DNA of 64,000 nt, from contig JAHCID010000002.1 in the NCBI GenBank assembly GCA_026129405.1, positions 248,001-312,000 on the forward strand, in the 5' to 3' direction. The notes under the pieces were generated by a model, which was not told the DNA's origin, ran no database searches, and was given only the letters and a program-made list of their open reading frames with translations. This DNA is from a bacterium. GTDB taxonomy: Bacteria > Desulfobacterota > Binatia > DP-6. The position numbers and the translations under genes were made by a program. This document shows, in pieces, positions 7,661 to 19,186 of this stretch. How positions within the stretch are numbered: the first letter of the stretch is position 1; each line of letters begins with the position of its first letter.

Positions 7661-9199
7661 TCAGGGCAGGACGGTGTTCGAGGAGATGGCGACGTTGGTC
7701 GCCGTCGCCAGCGAGGCGCTGCTCAGCTTGACGAAGTGATCGGCGGTGCCTACTGCCTCGGCGACCGCCCAATCGCTCTTCGAGTAGAGAGCGGTGGCCA
7801 GCGTCAGGCTGTCCTTGTCGCGGCAGTTCGCGCCGTTCTCGCCCGTGACCCAAAACGTGGTACGCGCCGGCACGCCGGCCGAGACGTCGACGCAGACCTC
7901 GGCCGCCGCGAGGTTGTAGCCGCCGAACACCGGGTTCGCGCAGAGCGACGCGCTGGGCGGATCCTGCACGCCGCTGTAGCGGAAGTAGGTCCAGCCGTTG
8001 GCGCAGGAGACGCTCTTCCCGCCCGTGAGGATGAAGCGGCCATCGCCCGCGCTCGTCGCCGGGTTGCCCGTCGGCGCGGCCGGGAAGCCGAGCGCCAGGT
8101 AGACGTACCCGTTGTTGCCGAGATTCTGCATGCCCTCGATGCGGAAATGACGGCCCGTGCCGGCCGTCGGCACGCAGAGCGGCTGGAAGTCGGCGGTCGC
8201 CGGGTTCACCGCCGTCTGGCAGAACGTGCCAGCCGCGCCGCCCAGGATCGGATCGACCGGCGGCGGGGCGCAGGTGCAATCGGCGTTGCAGGCGCCGGGG
8301 CAGATGCCCGTGTCGGCGCCGTCGCACGCCTCGGTGCCGGTGCGGACGCCGTCACCGCAGGTGCCGCACGGTGAGAGCGTGCCGTTCGGGCTGTTCGGAT
8401 CGGTGGCGTCCTCGCGGTTGAAGAGGCCGTCGGTGACCTCGTTCAGGACCGCCCCGACGACCGAGCTGACGCCCACGGCGGCGGGTATCGTCACCTTGGA
8501 CGCGGCTTTCGCGACGCAGGTCGCGACCACCGGATGGGCACCGGGGCCGACGAGACAGACGGGACCGTTCGTCGTGGCGCCGCCGCCCTTCGAGCCCTTG
8601 GCGTCGAGCTCGCACTTCTGCTGGCACTTGAAGACGCCCGACGCGTACTTCGCGAGCTGCGCGACGGCGTTCTTGACGCAGGCGATGCGGGCGGCGCTCG
8701 TGGAGGCGCCGAGGCTCGCGCAGCCGGCATCGACGACGGTGAGGAGCAAGCCGAGCTGGCCCTTCACGGCGCTCGCGTCGGGTGCCTCGACGAGGGCCTC
8801 GTAGGCCGGCAGGCCGCTGCACTGCTGGACGCCGGGTGCGCCTGGGTCGCAGTCGCCGGGACAGCCGATGCCGACGTAGTCGGTGCCCTTCTTGGCGAGC
8901 GTCTGCTTGAGATCGCACTTCGCGATCGCGGCCTGGAACTTCGCGGTTTCGGTGCCGGGCGTCGGCTCGTAGGCCACGGCGCCGGTCGTCAGGTCGCATT
9001 CGACGCCCGACACGACGCCGCGCGCCTCGCACTTGGTCGCGGCCTTCACCAGGCAGAGGGTGTATTTGGATTGCTGCTTCGCGACGTCCGCGCGCAGCTT
9101 GATGGCCGCCTTGTCGGCGACCGGATCGAGCACGTGGGCGAGCGCGCCCGTGCCCAGCGCCAGCACCAGCGCGCCGGCAGTGAGGATCCTCGTCGTCAT
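7661..9199 (-). CDS. Secreted Cys-rich protein with CGDG motif
   Basis: 512 residues from the ATG at 9199, which has GAAGGAG upstream. The signal peptide is TTRILTAGALVLALGTGALA. The N-terminal half holds Cys-bearing helical segments (KYTLCLVKAATKCEARG, AAIAKCDLKQTLAKKG, GVFKCQQKCELDAKG), the same style as the repeats of the metallohydrolase at 1738-5511. A central CGTCGDGVRTGTEACDG module with CPGACNADCTC resembles the Cys-rich CGDG repeats of myxobacterial and related surface proteins. The C-terminal 190 residues look like a beta-rich domain with paired cysteines (CANGWTYFRYSG, NPVFGGYNLAAAEVCVDV). No catalytic motif recognised; probably an extracellular structural or binding protein. Confidence 0.75.
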   Translation of the reverse strand: MTTRILTAGALVLALGTGALAHVLDPVADKAAIKLRADVAKQQSKYTLCLVKAATKCEARGVVSGVECDLTTGAVAYEPTPGTETAKFQAAIAKCDLKQTLAKKGTDYVGIGCPGDCDPGAPGVQQCSGLPAYEALVEAPDASAVKGQLGLLLTVVDAGCASLGASTSAARIACVKNAVAQLAKYASGVFKCQQKCELDAKGSKGGGATTNGPVCLVGPGAHPVVATCVAKAASKVTIPAAVGVSSVVGAVLNEVTDGLFNREDATDPNSPNGTLSPCGTCGDGVRTGTEACDGADTGICPGACNADCTCAPPPVDPILGGAAGTFCQTAVNPATADFQPLCVPTAGTGRHFRIEGMQNLGNNGYVYLALGFPAAPTGNPATSAGDGRFILTGGKSVSCANGWTYFRYSGVQDPPSASLCANPVFGGYNLAAAEVCVDVSAGVPARTTFWVTGENGANCRDKDSLTLATALYSKSDWAVAEAVGTADHFVKLSSASLATATNVAISSNTVLP

Positions 9200-9567
9200 T
9201 CGCGTCTCCTTCGTAGTGTGCATCATCGGCCGGGATTTCCGTGTCAGACGCGTTCGAGACGCTGAGCCGGGACTGGGACGACCTCAGTGACGACGGGAGC
9301 CGAGGCCCGTGCTCGTAGCGAAATTGAACTTCATTTTCAATAGGAATCGGCGCGGCGGCCGGCGGGGCGAAGCGATCGCTCGCCGGCTTCCGGTCTTCCC
9401 CGGGCCGGCGAGGTCGCTCTCGCCATGGAGGCGCCAGGGGCCAGACGAGGCCGTCCCGGGCGCCGCCGGGATCGTCGGGCACACCTGGGGCTCCGAGCTT
9501 TGCATCCCCAGGCGCCATCGGCTAGAAACCGGCGCCTTTTGCCATCCCCCCTCCAGGAGGAGTGAGA
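9200..9567. other. Divergent intergenic region
   Basis: About 370 bases between the divergent Cys-rich protein and pyrophosphatase genes. I see no convincing coding frame. It holds the dyad at 9323-9341 described separately, GC-rich sequence, and the AGGAGG ribosome site at 9555-9560 serving the pyrophosphatase ATG. Confidence 0.5.
9323..9341. promoter_or_regulatory. AT-rich dyad resembling a Fur-family box
   Basis: ATTGAACTTCATTTTCAAT carries perfect ATTGAA/TTCAAT ends. Its complement core TTGAAAATGAAGTTCAA is close to Fur/Mur-type operators of the TGAAAATGATTTTCA style. It is a striking AT island in GC-rich DNA, about 125 bases upstream of the Cys-rich protein gene. The assignment to Fur is inference from resemblance only. 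Confidence 0.35.
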
Positions 9568-11988
<2,421 letters not shown>

Positions 11989-12012
11989 GCCCCGCGGCTC
12001 GGTTGGGCAGGA

Positions 12013-12050
12013 CGAAGGCCCGGCGGCGCGGACGCGTCGCCGGGCCTTCG
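12013..12050. terminator. Hairpin between convergent genes
   Basis: A perfect 13-bp stem (CGAAGGCCCGGCG with its complement) and a 12-base loop lie between the pyrophosphatase stop and the convergent CorC-like gene. It could serve both strands. No T-tract is present. Confidence 0.6.
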
Positions 12051-12109
12051 CACGTCCGGGGCGGGGGCGCGGCGGCGCGGGTCGGGCCGAAAGGCCCCGG
12101 TACCCCGGG

Positions 12110-13378
12110 TCAGCCGCTCGCCTGCGACGACTCGGGCTCGGCGGGCACGGCGGTGACGAGCACCGACTCCACCCGGCGCCGCACGACCCGCTCGGCGCGG
12201 AACACCAGGTTCTCGCAGCGCACCTCCTGGCCCTCGCGCGGGATGGCGCCGAGGAGACCGAGGAGGAGCCCGCCGACCGTGTCCCACTCCTCGCTCGGCA
12301 GCTTCACGCCGAGCTTCTCGTTGAGGTCGTGGATCGGCATGGCGCCGTCGACGCGGAAGACGCCGTCGGCGAGCGCGACCATCTCGGGCTCGTCGGGGTC
12401 GTACTCGTCGGCGATGTCGCCGACCAGCTCCTCGAGGACGTCCTCGAGCGTCACGAGACCCGACACCGAGCCGTACTCGTCGGTGACCAGCGCCAGGTGG
12501 AACTTGTGCCGTTGCATCTCGCGCAGGAGGTCGGCGACGCGCTTCGACTCCGGGACGAAGTGCGCCGGCCGGATCACCTCGACGAGCGGGGTGTCGTCCT
12601 TGTCGAGGCCGAGGACCTTGAGCACGTCCTTCGCGTAGACCACGCCCTCCACGTGGTCGAGCTCGTTGCGGTAGACGGGGATGCGCGAGTAGCCGTGCTC
12701 GGTGACGGTCTCGAGCACGCGCGCGATGGGCTCGCTCACCTCGACGGCGACGATGTCCGGGCGCGGCACCATGACCTCGCGCACGAGGGTGTCGCCGAAC
12801 GTGAACACCGAGTGGATCAGCTCGCGCTCCTGGGCGTCGATGCTGCCCTCCTCGTGTCCGACCTCCGCCATGCTGCGGATGTCCTCTTCGGAGACGAACG
12901 GTCCCTGCTTCAGGCCCTTGCCGGGAAGCAGCACGTTCGCGAGGCCGATGAGGAGCCGCGTCGGCCCGCTCAGCGCGCGGCCGAGGAAGAAGACGACCGG
13001 GGCCAGGGCCAGGGCGGCGCGGTCGGAATGCAGGATGCCGAACGTCTTCGACATCGCCTCGACGACCACGAAGTAGATGATCGTGAACACCACCGAGGCG
13101 ACGGTGATGACGAGGGTGTCGTTCTGGAAGTACGTTTCGGCGATCAGCGCGACCAGGATGGCCGAGCCGTTCTGCACGAACATCACCGCCAGATAGACGG
13201 CGTTCAGGTAAGCGGGCGGATCGGACTCGATGCGCTCGAGCAGGCCGGCGTTGCGCCGCCCCTCCGACTTGAGGGCGAGGGCACGGACCTTGGTCATGCG
13301 GCTGATCGACGCTTCGGCGGCCGCGAGGATCGAGCCGAAGACGATCAGCAGGGCGACGACGAGGAGGAGCGGTGTCAT
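12110..13378 (-). CDS. CNNM/HlyC-CorC-type membrane protein, CBS pair
   Basis: 422 residues with the order DUF21 membrane domain (about four hydrophobic helices, residues 1-180), a CBS-domain pair (FTFGDTLVREVMVPRPDI, TEHGYSRIPVYRNELD, FHLALVTDEYGSVSGLVTLEDVLEELVGDI) and a C-terminal CorC_HlyC domain (FRVDGAMPIHDLNEKLGV, TVGGLLLGLLGAIP). The family is linked to Mg2+/Co2+ efflux and is often labelled haemolysin-related. The ATG at 13378 is preferred over the GTG five codons upstream because GGTGGAG precedes it. It is convergent with hppA and divergent from the DUF151-like gene. Confidence 0.88.
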   Translation of the reverse strand: MTPLLLVVALLIVFGSILAAAEASISRMTKVRALALKSEGRRNAGLLERIESDPPAYLNAVYLAVMFVQNGSAILVALIAETYFQNDTLVITVASVVFTIIYFVVVEAMSKTFGILHSDRAALALAPVVFFLGRALSGPTRLLIGLANVLLPGKGLKQGPFVSEEDIRSMAEVGHEEGSIDAQERELIHSVFTFGDTLVREVMVPRPDIVAVEVSEPIARVLETVTEHGYSRIPVYRNELDHVEGVVYAKDVLKVLGLDKDDTPLVEVIRPAHFVPESKRVADLLREMQRHKFHLALVTDEYGSVSGLVTLEDVLEELVGDIADEYDPDEPEMVALADGVFRVDGAMPIHDLNEKLGVKLPSEEWDTVGGLLLGLLGAIPREGQEVRCENLVFRAERVVRRRVESVLVTAVPAEPESSQASG

Positions 13379-13629
13379 GCCGGCGGGCTCCACCGGTGGA
13401 AGGGGCGTCCGGGGGGCTCGCTCATCGTCGCCCGAACCCCGCCGCCAGGATCCGACGGCCCGGTGGTTTCAATCTGCGGGCCGCTCCGGGGCCCCGGTCC
13501 GTGGCGAGAAGATGGTGGCCATGAGGACTGACGGGCGGAGCATACCAGAATCCGACCGGATGTCAGGAGCAGCCGCAAGCGCTCCGCGCGCGGGTTGACG
13601 GTCCCGCGGTCCGACGGTAGTGGCCGGGC

Positions 13630-14040
13630 GTGCGACGGCTCGAGCTGAAGCAGATCCACGTGTGCCAGCGCTGCGGCCGCGGCCGCGCAGACCTGGCGTC
13701 CGGATCGGCCGTCGTCATGCGGGTGTCCCTCGATCCGCTGCGCGCGCGGGAGCTGGCGGGCGAGGAGGATCCCTGCGTCCCGTGGCTGAGCGCCTTCCTC
13801 CTGGCGCAGCTGCGGCGCGAGGGCCGCGAGCCGCACGAGGTCGTCATCGACCTCGGCCCGGGCGGGCTGCGTTCGCTGCTCTCGTTCTCGCGGGCGGGTG
13901 AGCCCGAGGTGCTGGCCTGCACGGCGCAGGAGGGGCTCGGCGTGGCCGTGCGCGGCGCCCTGCCGCTCTACGCCACCGACGAGGCGCTGGCGCACGAGGC
14001 CAGCCAGAGCGACCCCGAGCCGTCGGACACCGTGCACTGA
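13630..14040 (+). CDS. Divergent DUF151-like (bifunctional nuclease-type) protein
   Basis: 136 residues from a GTG start. The N-terminus has a single CQRCG knuckle. The rest follows the DUF151 layout: a conserved-length stretch (DPCVPWLSAFLLAQLRREG), a beta strand with EVVIDLGPGGLRSLLSF, then the closing motif AQEGLGVAVRGALPLYATDEAL. The last resembles the SDAIALALRTGAPIFVAEEVL ending of that family. The acidic/Ser pair of the usual closing motif is altered (Q-E-G for S-D-A), so nuclease activity is doubtful. It ends 7 bases from the convergent exporter operon. Family assignment is tentative. Confidence 0.6.
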   Translation: MRRLELKQIHVCQRCGRGRADLASGSAVVMRVSLDPLRARELAGEEDPCVPWLSAFLLAQLRREGREPHEVVIDLGPGGLRSLLSFSRAGEPEVLACTAQEGLGVAVRGALPLYATDEALAHEASQSDPEPSDTVH

Positions 14041-14047
14041 CCGCCGG

Positions 14048-15193
14048 CTACGCCAGCCGCGGCTTCAGTCGCCAGCGGATCGCGGCCAGCAGGACGGCGA
14101 AGATCGCCAGCATCGCCAGCATCGGCACGACCACGTCGCCGAGGTCGCCGCCGCGCGCGAAGATGCGGCGGAGCGCGATCTGGTACCAGCGCAGCGGCAG
14201 CACCGTGCCGGCGACGCGGATGGCGGGCGGCATCAGCTCGTACGAGAACATGACGCCCGAGAGCACGAACGACGGCAGGATGAAGAACACGGTCAGGAAG
14301 ACCGCCTGCACCGAGCTGCGCGCGAACGCGGACACGAACACGCCGATCGCCAGCGACGCGAGCACGAACGGCAGGGTCACGATGCCGAGCGCGACCAGGC
14401 TGCCGCGCGGCCAGATGCCGAACGCCAGCCCGGCGCCGAGGATCGCGATCGCGAGCAGGACGTAGCTCACGACGACGAGCGGGACGAGCTTGCCGAGCAC
14501 GATCTCGAGCGGCGTCGTCGGCAGCGACAGGACCTGCTCGAAGGTCCCCGACTCGCGCTCGCCGACGATGCCGAGCGCCGTCACGCTGAGGCAGAGGTTC
14601 GTCAGCAGCACCCCGGCGAGGGTGGCGAGAAAGAAGTCCCGGTCGGCGAGCGTCGGGTTGTAACGGAAGCGCTGGCGGACGTCGATCGGCCCCGCCGGCG
14701 GCCGCGGCTCGGGCTCCCGCGCGCGCACCGGGGCGTCGCGCGCGGGGGCGAAGGCCTGCACCGCCTGCGCGACGTACGCGCCCACGCGCGCCGACGAGAG
14801 CGGGTCGCTGCCGTCGAGCAGCACCTGGACGGCGGCGTCGCCGCGCAGGAGCGCGCGCCGGAAGTCGCGCGGGATCACGACCACCGCCACGAGGTCGCCG
14901 CGCTCGAGCATGGCCCGGGCCCGCTCGTAGCCGTCGACCGGCGTCGGGGCGAGGAAATAGCCGGTCGTGCGGATCTCTTCGACCAGGCGGCGCGACGGCC
15001 CGCTCTGGCTGCGGTCGACCACCGCCCACGGCACGTTCGCCGGCGTATTGGAGAGCCCGAGCCCGAACAGCAGCAGCATCACGATCGGCTGCGCCAGCAC
15101 CGTGCTGAGGAAGCCGCGGTCGTGACGCAGCACGGTCGCCTCGCGGTAGGCGACGGCGCCCACGTTCGCCAGCATGCGCCGCAGGCGGATCAC
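14048..15193 (-). CDS. ABC-2 type exporter permease
   Basis: 381 residues with the YbhS/YbhR-type layout: one N-terminal helix (FLSTVLAQPIVMLLLFGLGLSN), a large periplasmic loop (about residues 45-190) and a C-terminal block of five to six helices containing GERESGTFEQVLSLPTTPLEIVLGKLVP. It is the last gene of the exporter operon. Its GTG start overlaps the stop of the other permease (GTGA). It should dimerise with that permease to form the transmembrane path for a substrate I cannot name, probably a hydrophobic compound or cation. Confidence 0.87.
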   Translation of the reverse strand: MIRLRRMLANVGAVAYREATVLRHDRGFLSTVLAQPIVMLLLFGLGLSNTPANVPWAVVDRSQSGPSRRLVEEIRTTGYFLAPTPVDGYERARAMLERGDLVAVVVIPRDFRRALLRGDAAVQVLLDGSDPLSSARVGAYVAQAVQAFAPARDAPVRAREPEPRPPAGPIDVRQRFRYNPTLADRDFFLATLAGVLLTNLCLSVTALGIVGERESGTFEQVLSLPTTPLEIVLGKLVPLVVVSYVLLAIAILGAGLAFGIWPRGSLVALGIVTLPFVLASLAIGVFVSAFARSSVQAVFLTVFFILPSFVLSGVMFSYELMPPAIRVAGTVLPLRWYQIALRRIFARGGDLGDVVVPMLAMLAIFAVLLAAIRWRLKPRLA

Positions 15194-16293
15194 GCCCGCG
15201 TCCCCAGCGTGCGCAGCGCCGCGCCGAGCAGCAGGACGCTGAAGACGGCGAGGATCGCGAGCTCCGGCAGCAGGTCGAGCGGCCCCTCGCCGCGCAGGTA
15301 GACGCCGCGGCTCACGCGGATGTAGTGCGTCGCCGGAAACAGCTCGGTCACCCACTGGAGCGGCACGGGCATGTTGCGGATGGGGAACGCGAAGCCCGAG
15401 AGCTGCACCAGCGGGATGCTGAAGAGCACGGTCTTCTGCACCGCCTCGGCCGGCGTCGCCGACGTCGCCGAGAAGATGAGCCCCAGCGCCAGCGACGTCA
15501 GCACGTAGAACGACGAGACGATCACGAAGAAGGCGACGCTGCCCGCCGGCCACACCCTGAGCAGCAGCCCCGCGACGACCACCATCAGCACCACGTCGAG
15601 CGCGAACACCGCGCCCATCGGCAGCAGCTTGCCGAGGAAGATCTCGAGCGACGTCGCCGGCGTCACCTGGAGCTGGTCGAACGTGCCTGCGAGACGCTCG
15701 TTGACGACGGCGACGGCGGTGATGAGCGTGGTCAGGAACGACAGGACGAAGCCGAACACGCCGGCGACCATGAACGGCGTGCCCGACAGCTTCGGGTTGA
15801 AGAAGACGCCGGTCGTGACGGCGATGCCGCTGCCGCCGCGGGTCCCGCCGAGGCGCGCGCCGGTCGAGGCGACGATGCCCTGGAGCGAGGCCTCGGCGTT
15901 GCCGGCGAGGACCGCCTCGGCGCCGTCGTAGATCACCTCGATCTCGGGCGTCGGCCCGCCCGCCAGCAGCCGGCGGCCGAAATCGGGGGGGATCACCAGG
16001 CCCGCGCTGGTGCGTCCCGAGCGCAGGCGGGCGTCGATCTCGGCGCGTGTGCGGACCAGCTCGGGCGTGAACGTGTCGCCGGCGGCGAGGTCGGCGAGGA
16101 GGCGCCGGCTCTGCGGGGAGTGGTCGCCGTCGAGCACCGCGAGGCGCAGGCCTGTCGCCTCGGTCGAGAGCACGAAGCTGAAGGCGAGCAGTGCGAGGAT
16201 GGGCACGAGGACGAGCGTCGTCATGGTGAACGGATCGCGCAGCGTGGCCCGGGTCTCGCGGCGCAGCAGCGTGCGCAGGCGACGCCAGCTCAT
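15190..16293 (-). CDS. ABC-2 type exporter permease
   Basis: 367 residues, paralogous in design to the downstream permease: helix 1 (FTMTTLVLVPILALLAFSFVLS), a periplasmic loop with DGAEAVLAGNAEASL, then a helical C-terminal half with NERLAGTFDQLQVTPATSLEIFLGKLLP and FAFPIRNMP. ATG at 16293 overlaps the upstream ATPase stop (ATGA). Two distinct permeases with two ATPases match the YbhGFSR / YhiI-RbbA-YhhJ class of tripartite ABC exporters. Confidence 0.88.
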   Translation of the reverse strand: MSWRRLRTLLRRETRATLRDPFTMTTLVLVPILALLAFSFVLSTEATGLRLAVLDGDHSPQSRRLLADLAAGDTFTPELVRTRAEIDARLRSGRTSAGLVIPPDFGRRLLAGGPTPEIEVIYDGAEAVLAGNAEASLQGIVASTGARLGGTRGGSGIAVTTGVFFNPKLSGTPFMVAGVFGFVLSFLTTLITAVAVVNERLAGTFDQLQVTPATSLEIFLGKLLPMGAVFALDVVLMVVVAGLLLRVWPAGSVAFFVIVSSFYVLTSLALGLIFSATSATPAEAVQKTVLFSIPLVQLSGFAFPIRNMPVPLQWVTELFPATHYIRVSRGVYLRGEGPLDLLPELAILAVFSVLLLGAALRTLGTRA

Positions 16294-17243
16294 GCGGCGC
16301 TCCCGCTGGGGGCGGCCGCGGCGGATTCCAGCACGCGGCGGAACACGTCGAGCATCGAGGGCTGCTCGATCCGCACGGCGCCGGGCGTCGCGTGCTGGAG
16401 CGCCGCGAGGACGGCGAGCCGCGCGTCGCCGAGCCCCGGGGCGTGCGCCACGAGGCCGTCCGCGTCGCCGGTGACCGTGAAGCCCGCGTCGCGCAGCCGC
16501 GCCGCGGCGGCGTCGCGATCCGGCGCCGGCAGCGTCACCGTCACGCGATAGCCGTCCGAGAACCGCTCGCGCAGCGCCTCGGGCGTGGCGTCGGCGACGA
16601 GGCGGCCGGCATCGATGAACGACACCCAGTCGCAGTACTCGACCTCCTCGAGGAAGTGGGTGGTGACGAAGACCGTGACCCCGCGCGACGCCTCCTCGTG
16701 GATCACCTCCCAGAAGAGCGCGCGGCTGCGGACGTCGACCCCCGCCGTCGGCTCGTCGAGGAAGAGCAGCCGCGGCGCGTGCAGCATGCTGACCGCGAGG
16801 CCCGCGCGCTGCCGGATGCCGGCGGGCAGGTTCTCGGGCCGCTCGTCCTCCGCCTCGGCGAGCGCGAAGCGCGCGCGCAGCGCGTCCCACCGCCGCGTCA
16901 GCCCGTCGCCCTCGAGGCCGAACAGGCCGGCGTAGAACTCGACGTTCTCGAGCAGCGTGAGCCCCTGATACAGGCTGACCTTCTGGCCCATGTAGCCGAT
17001 GCGATCGCGCACCGCGCGCGGATCACGGCGGACGTCGACGCCGTCGACCCGGATCGTGCCGGCCGTGGGGTGGAGCAGACCGATCAGCATGCGGATCGTC
17101 GTGCTCTTCCCCGAGCCGTTGCCGCCGAGGAACGCGAAGATCGCGCCGCGCTCGACGTGCAGGTCGAGCGCGTCCACCGCCGTGAAGTCGCCGAAGCGCT
17201 TCGTCAGCCCCTCGGTGCGGACGATGGCCGCGTCGTCGGTCAC
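16290..17243 (-). CDS. ABC exporter ATPase
   Basis: 317 residues with one nucleotide-binding domain. Walker A is GGNGSGKST, the Q-loop lies in GYMGQKVSLYQGLT, the signature is in the variant form LPAGIRQR (LPxG..QR is usual for this exporter class), Walker B is LLFLDEPTAGVD, and the switch His is in VTTHFLEE. A C-terminal extension of about 90 residues probably contacts the permease. GTG start overlaps the stop of the first ATPase (GTGA). Confidence 0.88.
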   Translation of the reverse strand: MTDDAAIVRTEGLTKRFGDFTAVDALDLHVERGAIFAFLGGNGSGKSTTIRMLIGLLHPTAGTIRVDGVDVRRDPRAVRDRIGYMGQKVSLYQGLTLLENVEFYAGLFGLEGDGLTRRWDALRARFALAEAEDERPENLPAGIRQRAGLAVSMLHAPRLLFLDEPTAGVDVRSRALFWEVIHEEASRGVTVFVTTHFLEEVEYCDWVSFIDAGRLVADATPEALRERFSDGYRVTVTLPAPDRDAAAARLRDAGFTVTGDADGLVAHAPGLGDARLAVLAALQHATPGAVRIEQPSMLDVFRRVLESAAAAPSGSAA

Positions 17244-18181
17244 GGCGGCGCTCCGGCGGAGTCGTTCGAGAGCGCGAGCAGCGTCGACTCCATGTCGATC
17301 GCGAGCGGCTCGACGAAGCGCACGCGTGCGCCGGGCAGGGCGGCGAGGTCGGCCAGGACGCGGGCCGCGCCGGGCGAGCGTGCGACCGGCACCTCGATGC
17401 GTGTCGCGCGGCCGGTCACGCGGGCGCCGCGCACGTAGGGCAGGGCGCGCGCCGCCGTCGCCGCGGCCCGGGCGTCGTCGGTCCACACGCGGTACAGCTC
17501 GAGGCCGATGTGGGCACGCAGCTCGGCGGGCGTGCCGGTCGCGATCGGGCGGCCGTCGTCGAGGTAGAGCAGGCGATCGCAGCCGGCAGCCTCGTCGAGG
17601 TAGCTCGTCGAGAGGACGACGAGGGCGTCGCGCCGCACCTCGGTGAGCAGCTCCCATATCTCGCCGCGCGCGACGACGTCGACGCCGGCGGTAGGCTCGT
17701 CGAGCACCAGCAGGTCGGGACGCGGCAGCAGCGCGTTCGCGACCGCGAGCTTCATCTTCATGCCGCCGGAGAGCGCCCCCGCCGCCCGGGCGCGAAACGG
17801 CTCCAGCGCCGTGCGCGTCAGGAGCTCGCGGCTGCGGGCCGCGAACTCGTCGGCGGAGAGGCGGTGCAGCGTCGCGGTGAAGCGCAGGTTCTCCTCGACG
17901 GAGAGGTCGCGGTGGAGGCTGAAGACCTGCGGCACGTAGCCGACGCGCGCCTTCAGCGCCTGCACGTCGCCGCGCAGGTCCTCGCCGAGCACGCAGGCGA
18001 CGTCGGCCTCCACCTCGAGGAGCCCCGCGAGGGCGCGCAGCAGCGTCGTCTTGCCGGCGCCGTCGGGGCCGACGACGCCCAGGATCTCCGGTGCCTCGAC
18101 CCGCAGATCGACGCCGGCCAGCGCGACGCGGGCGCCGAAGCGCTTGCGCAGCCGCACGAGATGCACGAGCGGCTCGCTCAT
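17240..18181 (-). CDS. ABC exporter ATPase
   Basis: 313 residues. Walker A is GPDGAGKTT, the Q-loop is in GYVPQVFSLHRDLSVEENL, the signature is LSGGMKMKL, Walker B is LLVLDEPTAGVD, and the position normally holding the H-loop histidine is Ser-Tyr in VLSTSYLDEA. Loss of that switch histidine suggests asymmetric ATP sites in a heterodimer with the next ATPase, which keeps TTHFLEE. ATG at 18181 overlaps the HlyD stop (ATGA). Confidence 0.87.
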   Translation of the reverse strand: MSEPLVHLVRLRKRFGARVALAGVDLRVEAPEILGVVGPDGAGKTTLLRALAGLLEVEADVACVLGEDLRGDVQALKARVGYVPQVFSLHRDLSVEENLRFTATLHRLSADEFAARSRELLTRTALEPFRARAAGALSGGMKMKLAVANALLPRPDLLVLDEPTAGVDVVARGEIWELLTEVRRDALVVLSTSYLDEAAGCDRLLYLDDGRPIATGTPAELRAHIGLELYRVWTDDARAAATAARALPYVRGARVTGRATRIEVPVARSPGAARVLADLAALPGARVRFVEPLAIDMESTLLALSNDSAGAPP

Positions 18182-19182
18182 TCCCCCACGAGGTAGACGT
18201 CGCCTTCCGTTCCGGGCTGGAGCCCCTGGGCGTCGGCGAGCGTGATCTTGGCGCGGTACACCTGGCCGAGGCGGTCGTCGCGCGTCTCGATCTTCTCCGG
18301 CGTGAAGTTGGCCTGGTCGGCGACGAACGACACCTCGCCCGCGAGCCGCTGTCCCGGCCGGCTGTCGAGCTCGACCTCGACCTTGCGCCCGAGCCGGAAC
18401 GCCGCGACGTCGGCGACGGGGACGTAGAGCTGCACGTAGGTGTCCTTCGGATCGAGCACCGCGGCGACCGGCGTTCCCGGTTGGGCCAGCTCGCCCGGCC
18501 ACACCAGCTGCGTCTGCGCGACGGTGGGCACGGCGGGGGCGTGGATGGTGAACTTGCTGCGCAGGACGACGAGCTCGTCGAGCTGCGCCGCCGTCACCGC
18601 GCGCTGCTCGCGCAGCACGTCGAGCTGATGGCGGGCCAGCGCGATCTCGCGCTCCTCCGCCTGTGCCCGCCCGAGCATCTCGCGGGCGCGCTGGAGCGCG
18701 CTGCGCGACTGGTCGCGGGCGCTGCGTTGGTCGTCGAGCAGCTGGCGCGTGCTGGCGCCGGTACGCGCCAGCTCCTCCTCGCGTGCGTAGGTGCGCTCGG
18801 CGAGCGCCGCCGCGGCCTCGGCCTGGCGGACGTCGGCGGCGGTCGCGTCGCGCTGGCGGACCCAGGTTTCCCCGACGAGCGTGACCTGCTCCCCCTGGCG
18901 CCGGATCTGCGCGTCGAGCATGTCGACCTCGGCTCGCTTCGCCGCCTCGCGCGCGGCCACGTCGCGGTCGTCGAGGCGCGCGAGCACCGCGCCCGCGGCC
19001 AGCGACGCGCCCTCGCGGAAGCCGACGTCGAGGACGCGGCCGGTGACCTCGCTGCGGATCACGCGCTCCTCGCCCTCGACGAAGCCGGTGTAGCGGTGCG
19101 GCCCGCCGTCGCGGCGGAGCCAGGCCACCGCGGCGACGGCGGCGAGGAGCAGGACGACGATGACGACGGCGCGCTTCGGCAT
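18178..19182 (-). CDS. HlyD-family periplasmic adaptor of the exporter
   Basis: 334 residues. One N-terminal signal anchor (AVVIVVLLLAAVAAVAWL) is followed by a split biotinyl-lipoyl domain (GRVLDVGFREGASLAAGAVLARLDDRD), a long helical hairpin with heptad character (about residues 75-215) and beta-barrel segments (YVQLYVPVADVAAFRLG, LGQVYRAKITLADAQGLQPG). It resembles YbhG/YhiI adaptors that bridge ABC permeases to TolC. Four bases separate its ATG from the TolC-type stop. Confidence 0.88.
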   Translation of the reverse strand: MPKRAVVIVVLLLAAVAAVAWLRRDGGPHRYTGFVEGEERVIRSEVTGRVLDVGFREGASLAAGAVLARLDDRDVAAREAAKRAEVDMLDAQIRRQGEQVTLVGETWVRQRDATAADVRQAEAAAALAERTYAREEELARTGASTRQLLDDQRSARDQSRSALQRAREMLGRAQAEEREIALARHQLDVLREQRAVTAAQLDELVVLRSKFTIHAPAVPTVAQTQLVWPGELAQPGTPVAAVLDPKDTYVQLYVPVADVAAFRLGRKVEVELDSRPGQRLAGEVSFVADQANFTPEKIETRDDRLGQVYRAKITLADAQGLQPGTEGDVYLVGE

Positions 19183-19186
19183 GACG

